Source: CAZGUG01 sp964625335 (GTDB lineage: Bacteria > Bacillota > Clostridia > Ch29). From it: a stretch of 60,374 nt of DNA. How positions within the stretch are numbered: the stretch's first letter is position 1; each line of letters begins with the position of its first letter. Positions 17,555-25,654 of this stretch are shown piece after piece. Position numbers and translations under genes: made by a program. The stretch spans positions 1 through 60,374 of the forward strand of contig CAZVBE010000012.1 of the NCBI GenBank assembly GCA_964625335.1. Reading direction: 5' to 3'. The notes under the pieces were generated by a model. It was not told the DNA's origin and made no database searches. It saw only the letters and a list, made by a program, of their open reading frames with translations.

Positions 17555-18391
17555 CTATTTGTTTAGTATAACCATTCTGGGATATGGTATTTCTATTCCT
17601 TCCCTGTCCAGAACCTTCTTTATTCCCCTTTTCATATCCCTTTCTATTCTCCACTGTTCCATGGATTTTGTTTTGGCCCATATCTTTAATACAACGGAGG
17701 AATCCGCCAAATCCGACACCCCCAGAACCTTTGGCCCGTCGGTAAGCTCATTTTCCTTCTGCCTGTACTCATCAAAATACCTTTCTATTACCTCTATGGC
17801 TCTGTCTATATCTTCCTCATAGGCAATGCCCACATCAAACATAATCCTCATATTGCCCCTGCTGTGGTTTGTAACATTGGATATATTGCCGTTTGGAATA
17901 ACATGTATATCGCCGTTAAAATCCCTTATCTTGGTTATTCTTATTCCTATCTCTTCCACTATCCCCGAATGCTTGTCCAGTGAAATATAATCCCCTACGG
18001 CATAGTGATCTTCAAACAGTATGAAAAATCCCGTTATTATGTCCCTTACCAGGTTCTGGGCCCCAAACCCTATCGCAAGCCCTCCAATTCCGGCGGTAGC
18101 AAGAATGGAAGAAACCGGTATGTTCAGTATTGTTAGGATCATGGTCAGCCCTATAAAATACAGGGTATAGGTGATTATGCTTTTTGTAAGAGAGCTCATG
18201 GTCATAACCTTTTTATTGTCATCGCCAAACCGGCTATCGGCCTGTCTTTGAAAAAATTTGTCCACAATCGCCCCAAGCAGCCTGCCGGACAGTCTGGCCG
18301 CCACTATCACTGCCAGTATTTTTAATATATTCTGCCCTATCAGCATAAACGGAAGTCTCTCCAGATTAATCCCTGATAACAGTTCGGACAT
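17555..18391 (-). CDS. small-conductance mechanosensitive channel (MscS family)
   Basis: Membrane channel that opens under membrane tension to release solutes. ATG 18391 is preceded by GGGGGTAAGGA; an in-frame TTG at 18406 is upstream of it. 278 residues. Three hydrophobic segments are followed by the pore helix motif GIGGLAIGFGAQNLVRDIITG (Gly/Ala-rich TM3) and the beta domain with IPNG. It is nearest to the YkuT/YkuS-region MscS proteins of Bacillus. It lies 13 bases upstream of the DUF951 gene. Confidence 0.92.
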   Translation of the reverse strand: MSELLSGINLERLPFMLIGQNILKILAVIVAARLSGRLLGAIVDKFFQRQADSRFGDDNKKVMTMSSLTKSIITYTLYFIGLTMILTILNIPVSSILATAGIGGLAIGFGAQNLVRDIITGFFILFEDHYAVGDYISLDKHSGIVEEIGIRITKIRDFNGDIHVIPNGNISNVTNHSRGNMRIMFDVGIAYEEDIDRAIEVIERYFDEYRQKENELTDGPKVLGVSDLADSSVVLKIWAKTKSMEQWRIERDMKRGIKKVLDREGIEIPYPRMVILNK

Positions 18392-18406
18392 GTTCCTTAC
18401 CCCCAA

Positions 18407-18673
18407 TCATATCTTTTTTTTCATATATACTGTCTTGCCCTTTACCTCTATTCCCCAATACAGTTCAACTCTGTCTGCCGCAACATCCACGGCCTCCAGA
18501 ACCCTTTCAAGGGCATTCTCAGGGAACCTTATTGACAGGCCGCAGCTCACATCAATATCACGGGGGGTGGGTATCATCTCCCCCTCCACCCCCCGTCGCT
18601 TCAACAAATTTTCTGTTTTAATCGCATTGTGCGTGGAATCAAAGGCCAGCACATAATATCCCCTATTCTTCAT
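18407..18673 (-). CDS. DUF3343 family protein
   Basis: 88 residues, a whole DUF3343 domain. The family is described as putative Se/S-carrier-like and is often next to yedF and selenium genes. The landmarks are FDSTHNAIKTENLLKRRG, the STPR-type loop IPTPRDIDVSCGLSIRF with Cys44, and a C-terminal LYWGIEVKGK. Cys44 in SCGLS is the candidate carrier residue. It lies 13 bases after yedF, so the two are very likely co-expressed. Confidence 0.88.
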   Translation of the reverse strand: MKNRGYYVLAFDSTHNAIKTENLLKRRGVEGEMIPTPRDIDVSCGLSIRFPENALERVLEAVDVAADRVELYWGIEVKGKTVYMKKKI

Positions 18674-18685
18674 ATAAGCGCCTTC

Positions 18686-19279
18686 CTATAAGGTAATAGC
18701 GTTTTCAGCGTTGTTTAGCTTTTCTGCTATTGTATACATATTTGATATATGCCCCACGGCCAGTTTTTCTTTAACGTTGTAATAGTCAAGGCAGGTGCCG
18801 CAGGACAGTATTTCAACTCCCATTTCCTCCAGCTTTTGTAACGCGCCCAGTGTTCCGGACCCCTCCACCGACAGGTTTACCCCGCTGTTAAGAAAAATTA
18901 CCGTTTCGGGAAGAGGGCAAACCTCCACCAGCGTTTTGATGTACGAATTCATTAGTATTTTACCCAGGGTATTGTCCCCCGTTCCGAAATTATCACTTCC
19001 AATAAGAACGATAAGCCCATTTTTACCTGCTACATTTTCGAATTCGGGACCCTCAAGGTTCTTCTGCTTGAAAATGTTTATATGGTAGTCTCCGCCAACT
19101 TCCTGAATATCGACACTGCAGGTCATGCTGTCCGCCAGCTTCCTGACATTTTCCCGGGCGGTTTCGGTATTTACTATGGTCACCACTTTGCCCTCTTCCA
19201 TCTCATCAAGGGCTTTTTTTGTGAGTATTACCGGCTGTGGACAGTTTAATCCTCTTGCATCTATCTGCTTTTCCAACAT
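18686..19279 (-). CDS. yedF: sulfurtransferase-like selenium metabolism protein YedF
   Basis: 197 residues. The N-terminal TusA-like domain carries CPQP (ARGLNCPQPVILTKKAL, Cys14 as the predicted sulfur/selenium carrier). The C-terminal DsrE-like domain carries GSDNFGTGD and a second cysteine region LSCGTCLDYYNV near residue 165. The two-domain layout defines YedF, a protein linked by genomic context to selenium use. No selD, selA or selB is in the window, so the selenium link is inferred from the family only. The downstream DUF3343 gene is its usual partner. Confidence 0.9.
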   Translation of the reverse strand: MLEKQIDARGLNCPQPVILTKKALDEMEEGKVVTIVNTETARENVRKLADSMTCSVDIQEVGGDYHINIFKQKNLEGPEFENVAGKNGLIVLIGSDNFGTGDNTLGKILMNSYIKTLVEVCPLPETVIFLNSGVNLSVEGSGTLGALQKLEEMGVEILSCGTCLDYYNVKEKLAVGHISNMYTIAEKLNNAENAITL

Positions 19280-19327
19280 TAAACACCTCCTGTTATTAAA
19301 CGGTCAGCAACTTTTAGGCGGCATCCG

Positions 19328-19999
19328 TCATCCGATTCTTGATACAAACTCCAATATCCAGGGAATGATAAGGTTATTCCTGTAAAAATATACAGCAGCA
19401 ACCGAGCCTTCTATGCCTCCTACAAGCCATTTTGCGGGGAAAACAGCAATTACCGGGATTATCAGTGCAAAGGTCAGCATTAACCCCAGAACACCCTTTG
19501 CAAACCCTACCGCAATACCTCCCAATCTGTTAAACTGCTTTAATACCGGCAGCTCAACGAGAGAATTCAGCAGCGTTACAGCTATCATAAAGACAAGCCT
19601 TACGGCAAGGAATATTAATAGAATGCTTATCACAGAAATAATTATGCTGCTTACAGATTGGACAATGGCTTCTGCAGGGGGATTGCCTCCAACCGGAACC
19701 GAACCGCCGTACAAAATTAAGTTTCTAAGGGCTCCGGGCAGTTCCTGCCCGTTGTAGTCTCCGCCGCCGATGATTGGACCGGCTCTCTCCAGGCTTTTGG
19801 CAACGGCAAGATATACCTTCTCGTATAGTGCGGTATTGTCGGTCAGATATTGGGCAAGGCTTCCAAAATACATCCAGGCGGCAGCTGCAGCCGCAACAAA
19901 TCCGGCAATATTCATGAGGGACAAAACAAACCCCTGTGAATATCCCTTTGCAGTAGATACAATTAACACCACTATAATAACGCCATCTACCCAGTTCAT
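19328..19999 (-). CDS. CvpA family membrane protein
   Basis: 223 residues from ATG 19999 (GGGGTGGAG upstream). Four or five hydrophobic segments include the opening MNWVDGVIIVVLIVSTAKGYSQG, typical of CvpA/colicin V production proteins. In Firmicutes the family is involved in wall or envelope processes; the exact role is unclear. It starts 13 bases after the DUF5711 gene ends, suggesting one operon. Confidence 0.85.
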   Translation of the reverse strand: MNWVDGVIIVVLIVSTAKGYSQGFVLSLMNIAGFVAAAAAAWMYFGSLAQYLTDNTALYEKVYLAVAKSLERAGPIIGGGDYNGQELPGALRNLILYGGSVPVGGNPPAEAIVQSVSSIIISVISILLIFLAVRLVFMIAVTLLNSLVELPVLKQFNRLGGIAVGFAKGVLGLMLTFALIIPVIAVFPAKWLVGGIEGSVAAVYFYRNNLIIPWILEFVSRIG

Positions 20000-20012
20000 A
20001 ACTCCACCCCTG

Positions 20013-21143
20013 TTATAAATACGGCTCAAAATAAATTTTGCCCGCTGATATATGTGCCATAAAGTTGTCTTCCAATAAGTATACCCTCACAAAATCCCTG
20101 TCAAACTCCTTATCAGTTACGATTTTTCCGTTGTAATCGGCCAACTGGAGCCTTCTGGCTGAATAAATCCCAATACAGTCTTTTCCTTCCACCAATCCAA
20201 TAATATCCTGGCCATGTTCAAGGGACCCCAGTTTATTGCCCTCCTTACCGTAAATCACCGTCTCTTGCCCTTTTTGGGCGGGGATTCCGCTTCTATAATC
20301 TTCGCTTAATGTCATTGCAGTTATTCCCTTATCGGTGAGCAAAGCCTTTGTAATGTACCCGTTTACATCCTGCTGCCACCTTATTCCTCCTGTGAGGCTT
20401 AAACAGGTTAGCATCTCTTCTGTCAGTACATGAACAAAACCCTCATCGGTTATATTTACCCCCATAACCAGACTGTCCCTGTAGCTTTTTGCCCATACTA
20501 TGGCGCTGTCGTCATTATACAATATAATACTGCCGGTTATCCGGTTATCTTTAACCTCGGCAGTGGAAAGGGCAATATAGGAACCGTCAGGGGAAAGGGA
20601 AACCGACAGCGCCTCAGCCTCACCAAGTTGCAAATACGCAGTGCTTTCTCCGTTTATGTTTAATATTTCCACTATTGTATTTCTCTGGTATTCGGTTATG
20701 GCCCAAATATATCCCTTATCGGCGCCCATTCTGACAAGCCTGCCCTTTGCAGCGCTTTCCCATACGATTTTTCCCTTACCGTCAACGCCTGTTATAATGC
20801 CTTTTTCGGTATCGGCTGCCACAATAATCTCCTCCAGGACTGCCAATAACGGCTTTTGGATGTCCAATTCCTCCTGCCACAGGGTATTGCCGTCACCGCT
20901 CTGCAGTTTAAGGGTTGTTCCCTGAAGGCTTGCCAGTTTCCCTGAAAACACGGCAAACTCTTGCCGGAGCTCATTATTGTCCTTAATACCCGATACCCTT
21001 ATCAGCTTGTTTGGATTAAAATCCGTCTTCAAAAGAGCGGAATAAAAATAGGGGTATGCAAAGCATGTAGCTACAATAGCAGCTAACACCAGAACTATCA
21101 AATATTTATTGTTTCTTTCACTGTTAAATCTTTTATACCTCAT
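20013..21143 (-). CDS. DUF5711 family protein, membrane-anchored beta-propeller
   Basis: 376 residues. A single membrane anchor at residues ~12-35 follows a basic N-terminus. The rest, predicted outside the cell, consists of WD40/PQQ-like strand repeats such as GDGNTLWQEELD, GKGKIVWESAAKGRLVRMG and TGGIRWQQDVNGYITKA. This matches the DUF5711 family of clostridial propeller proteins. The function is unknown; a scaffold or sensor role at the envelope is a guess. It is paired with cvpA downstream. Confidence 0.8.
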   Translation of the reverse strand: MRYKRFNSERNNKYLIVLVLAAIVATCFAYPYFYSALLKTDFNPNKLIRVSGIKDNNELRQEFAVFSGKLASLQGTTLKLQSGDGNTLWQEELDIQKPLLAVLEEIIVAADTEKGIITGVDGKGKIVWESAAKGRLVRMGADKGYIWAITEYQRNTIVEILNINGESTAYLQLGEAEALSVSLSPDGSYIALSTAEVKDNRITGSIILYNDDSAIVWAKSYRDSLVMGVNITDEGFVHVLTEEMLTCLSLTGGIRWQQDVNGYITKALLTDKGITAMTLSEDYRSGIPAQKGQETVIYGKEGNKLGSLEHGQDIIGLVEGKDCIGIYSARRLQLADYNGKIVTDKEFDRDFVRVYLLEDNFMAHISAGKIYFEPYL

Positions 21144-21271
21144 GTTACCAAAACCCTCCGGCTCTTTTTACTATTCTTTAACGGTGTCCAAATTCCTTCC
21201 CCTTGTATAACCCGCAGGATAATTATTTACCCTTTTGTACCCAAAGCCTCCGGTATAGAGAATATTACCAT

Positions 21272-21300
21272 GTATTCAATAACCGTCATTGGAAAAACTG
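21272..21300 (+). promoter_or_regulatory. candidate forespore sigma-F/sigma-G promoter for yyaC
   Basis: GTATT at 21272-21276 (-35 like), a 14-base spacer, and GGAAAAACTG at 21291-21300, which fits the forespore -10 pattern GGHRAARHT. The -35 has one mismatch. It lies 66 bases before yyaC, a gene expressed in the forespore in Bacillus. No sigma-A promoter of comparable quality is seen in this gap. Confidence 0.55.
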
Positions 21301-21329
21301 TTAATTGTAATATTATTTATTACAATTAA
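21301..21329. repeat. AT-rich 12-bp inverted repeat upstream of yyaC
   Basis: Perfect arms at 21301-21312 (TTAATTGTAATA) and 21318-21329 with a five-base centre, directly after the candidate promoter. It could be an operator or a 5' hairpin. No T-run follows on the plus strand. Confidence 0.6.
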
Positions 21330-21365
21330 ATAAATTATATAAAAACCCGGACGGAGGATTTTTTT

Positions 21366-21986
21366 ATGGCCGGTTTGCAAAAAACCAGCAGTAATGCTGT
21401 CGACATAAACGGAAGTTTACCCCTATCCCGGTTCTCGAAAATGTTCGCAGACTGTTTTAATTTATGTTATACCCATGACAGAGACCCTGTTATTGTGCTT
21501 TGCATAGGAACCGACCGGTCAACCGGCGACTGTCTGGGCCCTCTGGTTGGACATAAGCTGTCTGCCCTGTCCCGGAACGAAAAAATCCTGGTATACGGAA
21601 CCCTGGACAGGCCGGTCCATGCGAAAAACCTGAGGGAAAGCCTTGAGGAGATTCGCCGTCGGTATTCCGATCCGTTTATTATTGCTGTGGATGCCAGCCT
21701 GGGGTGTATGGAGAGAATCGGCCATATTACAATAGGAGAAGGCCCTCTTCGTCCAGGGGCAGGGGTCAGGAAAAATCTGCCCTGTGTAGGCGATATGCAC
21801 ATCAGTGGAATAGTTAACTTCGGTGGTTTCATGGAATACCTGGTTTTGCAAAATACAAGGCTAAGCCTTGTTATGAAAATGGCCAACATAATCTCTTCCG
21901 GAATTCACTATAGCTTCTGGAATACTATTAATAAACCCTCATCCGCGCGGTTTGTTCCTTCGAACAGTTGTGACACTACTTATTAG
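21366..21986 (+). CDS. yyaC: spore protease-like protein YyaC
   Basis: 206-residue protein of the YyaC family, related in fold to the germination protease GPR and made during sporulation. ATG 21366 is preceded by GGACGGAGG. The family landmarks are present: VIVLCIGTDRSTGDCLGPLVG, YGTLDRPVHAKNL, AVDASLG, GPLRPGAGV and GDMHISGIVNFGG. The two Asp residues of GTDRS and AVDAS correspond to the GPR active-site Asp positions. Whether it is proteolytic is not established. It is head-on to replication and convergent with the phosphoribosyltransferase gene. Confidence 0.92.
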   Translation: MAGLQKTSSNAVDINGSLPLSRFSKMFADCFNLCYTHDRDPVIVLCIGTDRSTGDCLGPLVGHKLSALSRNEKILVYGTLDRPVHAKNLRESLEEIRRRYSDPFIIAVDASLGCMERIGHITIGEGPLRPGAGVRKNLPCVGDMHISGIVNFGGFMEYLVLQNTRLSLVMKMANIISSGIHYSFWNTINKPSSARFVPSNSCDTTY

Positions 21987-22002
21987 TATCCAAGCCTTCG
22001 GA

Positions 22003-22650
22003 TTAATACAGCTTATCCCTGAAATCGCTTCCACCAAACAACTCTATCACTTCATTATCGGTGGTTTGGTGGAAGTCTTCATAATACATGCCCACCGCAT
22101 AAAAGGGATAGGGACTCTCAAGGCATATAACCTTATCCACGACTTCAAGCAAATCCTCCACCACATCGCTGGGAGCTACCGGCACAGCAATTATAGTCTC
22201 GGATGCCCCGGCTTTTTGAATGGATTTAATGGCAGCCTTTATGGTAAACCCGGTTGCGATTCCATCATCTATTATAACAACTCTTCTGCCTTTAATGGGT
22301 ACGGGCTTTCTTTCTCCCATATAAAGCTTCATTCTCCTGTTTATTTCGTTGATTTGGCCGTTCTTTTCCTTTTCTATATAATCCCTGCTGACGTTAAGAT
22401 ACATAATCATCTCCTCGTCCAGCAGCAGTGTTCCGTCCTGGGTTACAGCGCCTATAGCTATTTCCCTGTTAAAAGGCGCCCCAAGTTTCCGGGGGATTAT
22501 TAGGTCCCACCGGCATCTTATCTTCTCCTTTACAGCATGCGCAACCAGCGCTCCGCCCCTCGGCACTGCCAGGATTACAGTATCCTGGCCAATGTGTTCC
22601 TTAAGAAGTTTTGCAAGCTCCAACCCTGCCTGTCTACGGTTTTCAAACAT
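22003..22650 (-). CDS. phosphoribosyltransferase family protein
   Basis: 215 residues from ATG 22650 (AGGGGG upstream). The PRPP-binding motif VVIIDDGIATGFTIKAAI lies near residue 115, and an N-terminal VPRGGALVAHAVKEKI forms the pyrophosphate loop. This is the PRTase group often annotated as a predicted phosphoribosyltransferase, sometimes fused to alpha/beta hydrolases; here it stands alone. Base specificity is unknown. It follows the YkuS-like gene with about 10 bases between. Confidence 0.85.
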   Translation of the reverse strand: MFENRRQAGLELAKLLKEHIGQDTVILAVPRGGALVAHAVKEKIRCRWDLIIPRKLGAPFNREIAIGAVTQDGTLLLDEEMIMYLNVSRDYIEKEKNGQINEINRRMKLYMGERKPVPIKGRRVVIIDDGIATGFTIKAAIKSIQKAGASETIIAVPVAPSDVVEDLLEVVDKVICLESPYPFYAVGMYYEDFHQTTDNEVIELFGGSDFRDKLY

Positions 22651-22660
22651 CAAATACCCC

Positions 22661-22915
22661 CTAAAAAAGAGAACTGTAAACACCGCTTTTAAGTATGGCC
22701 TCTATGTCCTCAATTGTCTTGTCCTTGCCGTCAATCATAAGCACTCTGTGATCCCCTGAAAAGTCGGTGTTATGAAAATCCCTTATGCCATCATAGTAAA
22801 TACACGCATCAACTCCTGTCGGCTCACCGTAAATATCTACCACTTTATGTCCTTTTTCCTCCAACCCGGCAATAAGATTTGTAAATCTACTGTCTACAGC
22901 AATGATCTTCCCCAT
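22661..22915 (-). CDS. YkuS/UPF0180 family protein
   Basis: 84 residues from ATG 22915, with GGAGGTG six bases upstream; the in-frame GTG at 22924 is part of this SD. The landmarks are IIAVDSRFTNLIAGLEEKGHKVVD, then a central YYDG and MIDGKDKTIEDIE. The family is small, conserved in Firmicutes and of unknown function. It lies between the diacylglycerol-kinase-like gene and the phosphoribosyltransferase. Confidence 0.82.
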   Translation of the reverse strand: MGKIIAVDSRFTNLIAGLEEKGHKVVDIYGEPTGVDACIYYDGIRDFHNTDFSGDHRVLMIDGKDKTIEDIEAILKSGVYSSLF

Positions 22916-22963
22916 AAACGACACCTCCAGGAATATTTTCTTCCCGAAGTATCGCTTTTATTC

Positions 22964-23833
22964 TCAGGGAATTATAACATTAAGAGCCGCCGGTATTATG
23001 CTAATACTGGCCGGACAGCGGCCGATAATTTCCCCGTCCGAGTTTATGTATCCGTTTTGGCATTTTATACTGAGCTTCCTTGCTTTAAAATGCTTCAGTT
23101 CAGGCCTTGCAAGGTGTCTGCCCGAATAAATAAGGGGAAAAAGTCTTAATATCTTAAGCCTTGACATGCCTTCAACCAGATAAACCTCCAATAGCCCATC
23201 GTCCAATACGGCTCCCGGAGCTATTTTCATCCCACCACCGTAATATATACCGTTGGCAATCGCAACCAAAGTTGCCTGTTTATTTATCCTTTCGCTTCCT
23301 GTCTCTATTTCCATATCAAAGGGTTTATAGCTTATAAGAGACTTGAAAACCCCCAGAACATAAGCCAATGGTCCCCGAATACGCTTTTTTATGCTGTGGG
23401 TTTCCCTGACTACCTGGGCATCGAAGCCCACGCTGGCAACATTTATGAAACAGCGGCCGTTTACAATGCCTATGTCTATTGTCCGGGTGCTGCCTTTCAA
23501 TACGCAATCAAGGGCTTTGTTAAAGTCGGACGGAATACCCAGGGTTCTGGCGAAATCGTTGCCGGAACCCGCCGGTATCACTCCCATTGCGACAGCACAT
23601 CCATGGATACCGTTAGCCAACTCACTGACCGTTCCGTCTCCCCCTACTGCGGTTATGATATCGCAGCCCTCCCGGAGAGCCCGCTCTCCCTTTGCGGCAG
23701 CATCCCCGGGACCTTCTGTTATGTAAATGGCCGCCTCAAAACCCCTGTCTTCTGTAACCCTTTTTATTTGGGAGATCCGTTTAACTGCCTTTTTTTTGCC
23801 TGCTACGGGATTAATCACATACCCCAATTTCAC
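22964..23833 (-). CDS. diacylglycerol/lipid kinase family protein (DagK/YegS)
   Basis: Lipid kinase likely to phosphorylate diacylglycerol for recycling into phospholipids. 289 residues, normal for the family. The N-terminal nucleotide-binding loop is VINPVAGKKKA. GGDGTVSELANG near residue 62 is the signature loop, and PAGSGNDFARTLGIP follows. The C-terminal beta-sandwich ends DGEIIG. The substrate cannot be fixed from sequence; DagK, YegS and related kinases share these motifs. Confidence 0.9.
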   Translation of the reverse strand: MKLGYVINPVAGKKKAVKRISQIKRVTEDRGFEAAIYITEGPGDAAAKGERALREGCDIITAVGGDGTVSELANGIHGCAVAMGVIPAGSGNDFARTLGIPSDFNKALDCVLKGSTRTIDIGIVNGRCFINVASVGFDAQVVRETHSIKKRIRGPLAYVLGVFKSLISYKPFDMEIETGSERINKQATLVAIANGIYYGGGMKIAPGAVLDDGLLEVYLVEGMSRLKILRLFPLIYSGRHLARPELKHFKARKLSIKCQNGYINSDGEIIGRCPASISIIPAALNVIIP

Positions 23834-23845
23834 CGGAACACCCCC

Positions 23846-24346
23846 TTACTTAACAGCCCTTTTAACCGCTTCCTCTTCTTCCTTGGACAGGGTATAACTG
23901 CTCTTACCTCCCTCTACCGACTTTGCATAAACAACACATTCGTTCCTCCCGTACAAGCTGCTTACTACCACTCCATCGCTATTATCGTCCAGAAGAGCAA
24001 GGGAAAAGCTGAGGTCATAACTGGCATTCTGATAGGCGTTGTATCTAACCAATCCAATTTTTTGAACACAGCCCTTCTGCCCGGTTTCCAGCATGCCTAC
24101 CCTTTTGTCCAGATCAATGCTTTCCTCTTCCAGGCCGGTAATTTTCTCTGTATACTCCAAAACAAGGCCTTCCAGGCTGTCCCCGCCGCTGTTTTTCATC
24201 AGCCTGTTATACCTGCGGTTTAATCTGGCTGTTTTAATGGCCAATATGCAAAGTAAAAAAAATAAAACTATTACTCCAATGGCGGAAATTGTCAAAATAA
24301 GAGTGTTATATGCCGGAACCAACTCTGCTATCGCTTTTATATCCAT
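23846..24346 (-). CDS. DUF4446 family protein
   Basis: 166 residues from ATG 24346 (AAGGAGG upstream). One membrane helix at ~16-38 is followed by a coiled coil and the soluble segment RVGMLETGQKGCVQKIGLVRYNAYQN, the hallmark of DUF4446. This family is usually near parB/yyaC at the origin of spore formers. Topology suggests a membrane anchor with a cytoplasmic tail. Function unknown. Confidence 0.85.
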   Translation of the reverse strand: MDIKAIAELVPAYNTLILTISAIGVIVLFFLLCILAIKTARLNRRYNRLMKNSGGDSLEGLVLEYTEKITGLEEESIDLDKRVGMLETGQKGCVQKIGLVRYNAYQNASYDLSFSLALLDDNSDGVVVSSLYGRNECVVYAKSVEGGKSSYTLSKEEEEAVKRAVK

Positions 24347-24552
24347 GGTCATCCTCCTTATGCTAACTATACATATTCTACATTCTTAGACATTTTCCTT
24401 CTGCCCGGTGCAGGTGTAATTTATATATCCGGGCATCTATCCATACCGGCGCTTATTATATACTTTGCCTTATAATTATGCTAATATATTATTAAGCAAG
24501 ATAAAAATGGCAATAATCTTAATATGATAATCTTTCATAGGGGGGGTAACCG

Positions 24553-25632
24553 GTGCAGGAATACCAGAAATATGCCGTCTATTTTTATAAAACATTTTTT
24601 ATAGTTGGTACTATCGTACTAATGTATCTGTTTTTTGCCAAATTCTTCGCATATGTTTTACCCTTTATAATCGCCTGGATAATAGCTTTAATAGTAAACC
24701 CCCTGGTTAACCGTTTGGATAAAAAAACAAAGATCCCCCGCGGCTTACTATCCATATGTTTTATATTGCTGTTCTTTTCGCTTATTAGCCTGCTGCTGTT
24801 TATCGGGGCTTCACGGCTTATTGTGGAACTCAACAATATTCTTGAGCGCCTGCCGCAGTATGCCTATAGCTTAAGGACAGCAACCGAGGAACTGATTGCC
24901 TGGGGCCAGAATATTTATATAAACCTGTCTCCCGAGTTTATGCAGATGGTGAACACAGGCTTCCTCAACATAATCAATTCTATAACAGCAGTAATAAGCA
25001 GTACCATAGGTAAATCAATGGTTCTAATAACATTTTTTCCAAAAACCCTGTTGTTTGTAATTGTAACCATTATTTCCTCGTACATGATGAGCAAGGACAT
25101 GTATCTTATAAGGAATTTTTCCTCCTCTCAGCTGCCCGAGGATCTGCTAAACAGAATAAAAAGCGTATACGCCGATCTGCTTAAGGCTCTGGGGGGCTTT
25201 ATACGGGCACAGCTCACCATCATGGGTATAACTTTTTTGATAACAATAACGGGACTGTATTTTATCGGGATTCCCTATGCCCTGACAATGGCTATAATTA
25301 TCGGAGCGGTAGACGCCCTGCCCATATTGGGCACCGGAGCAGTCCTTGTTCCCTGGTCCATCATAAACATGCTCATGAAAAACTACCGGATAGGAATTCC
25401 ACTGCTCATTTTATACGGAGTGATATTAGTGACAAGACAGATAATTGAACCCAAAATAATGGGACGGAATATTGGCCTGCACCCGCTGGCGACCCTCATA
25501 TCACTGTATTTGGGCCTGCGCATCTTTGGAGTAATAGGAATTTTGATTGGGCCCCTGACCTTAATAATAATAAAAGCGCTGCAAAAAACCATGCTGCTCC
25601 CCCAATGGAAGGACATAAAAAAACAGCCCTAA
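24553..25632 (+). CDS. ytvI: sporulation integral membrane protein YtvI (AI-2E transporter superfamily)
   Basis: 359 residues from GTG 24553, preceded by a run of seven G. About eight membrane segments and the family's central amphipathic region (ELNNILERLPQYAYSLRTA) identify the AI-2E/PerM superfamily. The sequence is closest to YtvI, a protein required for normal sporulation. The conserved segment AVDALPILGTGAVLVPWSI is the PerM signature. It is transcribed head-on to replication and shares a bidirectional terminator with the converging aminotransferase gene. Confidence 0.88.
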   Translation: MQEYQKYAVYFYKTFFIVGTIVLMYLFFAKFFAYVLPFIIAWIIALIVNPLVNRLDKKTKIPRGLLSICFILLFFSLISLLLFIGASRLIVELNNILERLPQYAYSLRTATEELIAWGQNIYINLSPEFMQMVNTGFLNIINSITAVISSTIGKSMVLITFFPKTLLFVIVTIISSYMMSKDMYLIRNFSSSQLPEDLLNRIKSVYADLLKALGGFIRAQLTIMGITFLITITGLYFIGIPYALTMAIIIGAVDALPILGTGAVLVPWSIINMLMKNYRIGIPLLILYGVILVTRQIIEPKIMGRNIGLHPLATLISLYLGLRIFGVIGILIGPLTLIIIKALQKTMLLPQWKDIKKQP

Positions 25633-25648
25633 TGGCTGTTTTTTATGT
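25613..25648. terminator. bidirectional terminator between ytvI and the class V aminotransferase
   Basis: A GC core ACAGCC/GGCTGT flanked by A-run and T-run on each side, so it can stop both convergent transcripts. The ytvI stop codon (25630-25632) is in the loop. Confidence 0.85.
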
Positions 25649-25654
25649 CTTTAT

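Noticed and set aside
22003..22503. Plus-strand frame of 183 codons opposite the phosphoribosyltransferase
   Set aside because: The minus strand has PRPP-binding motifs and a good SD; the plus frame is a shadow.
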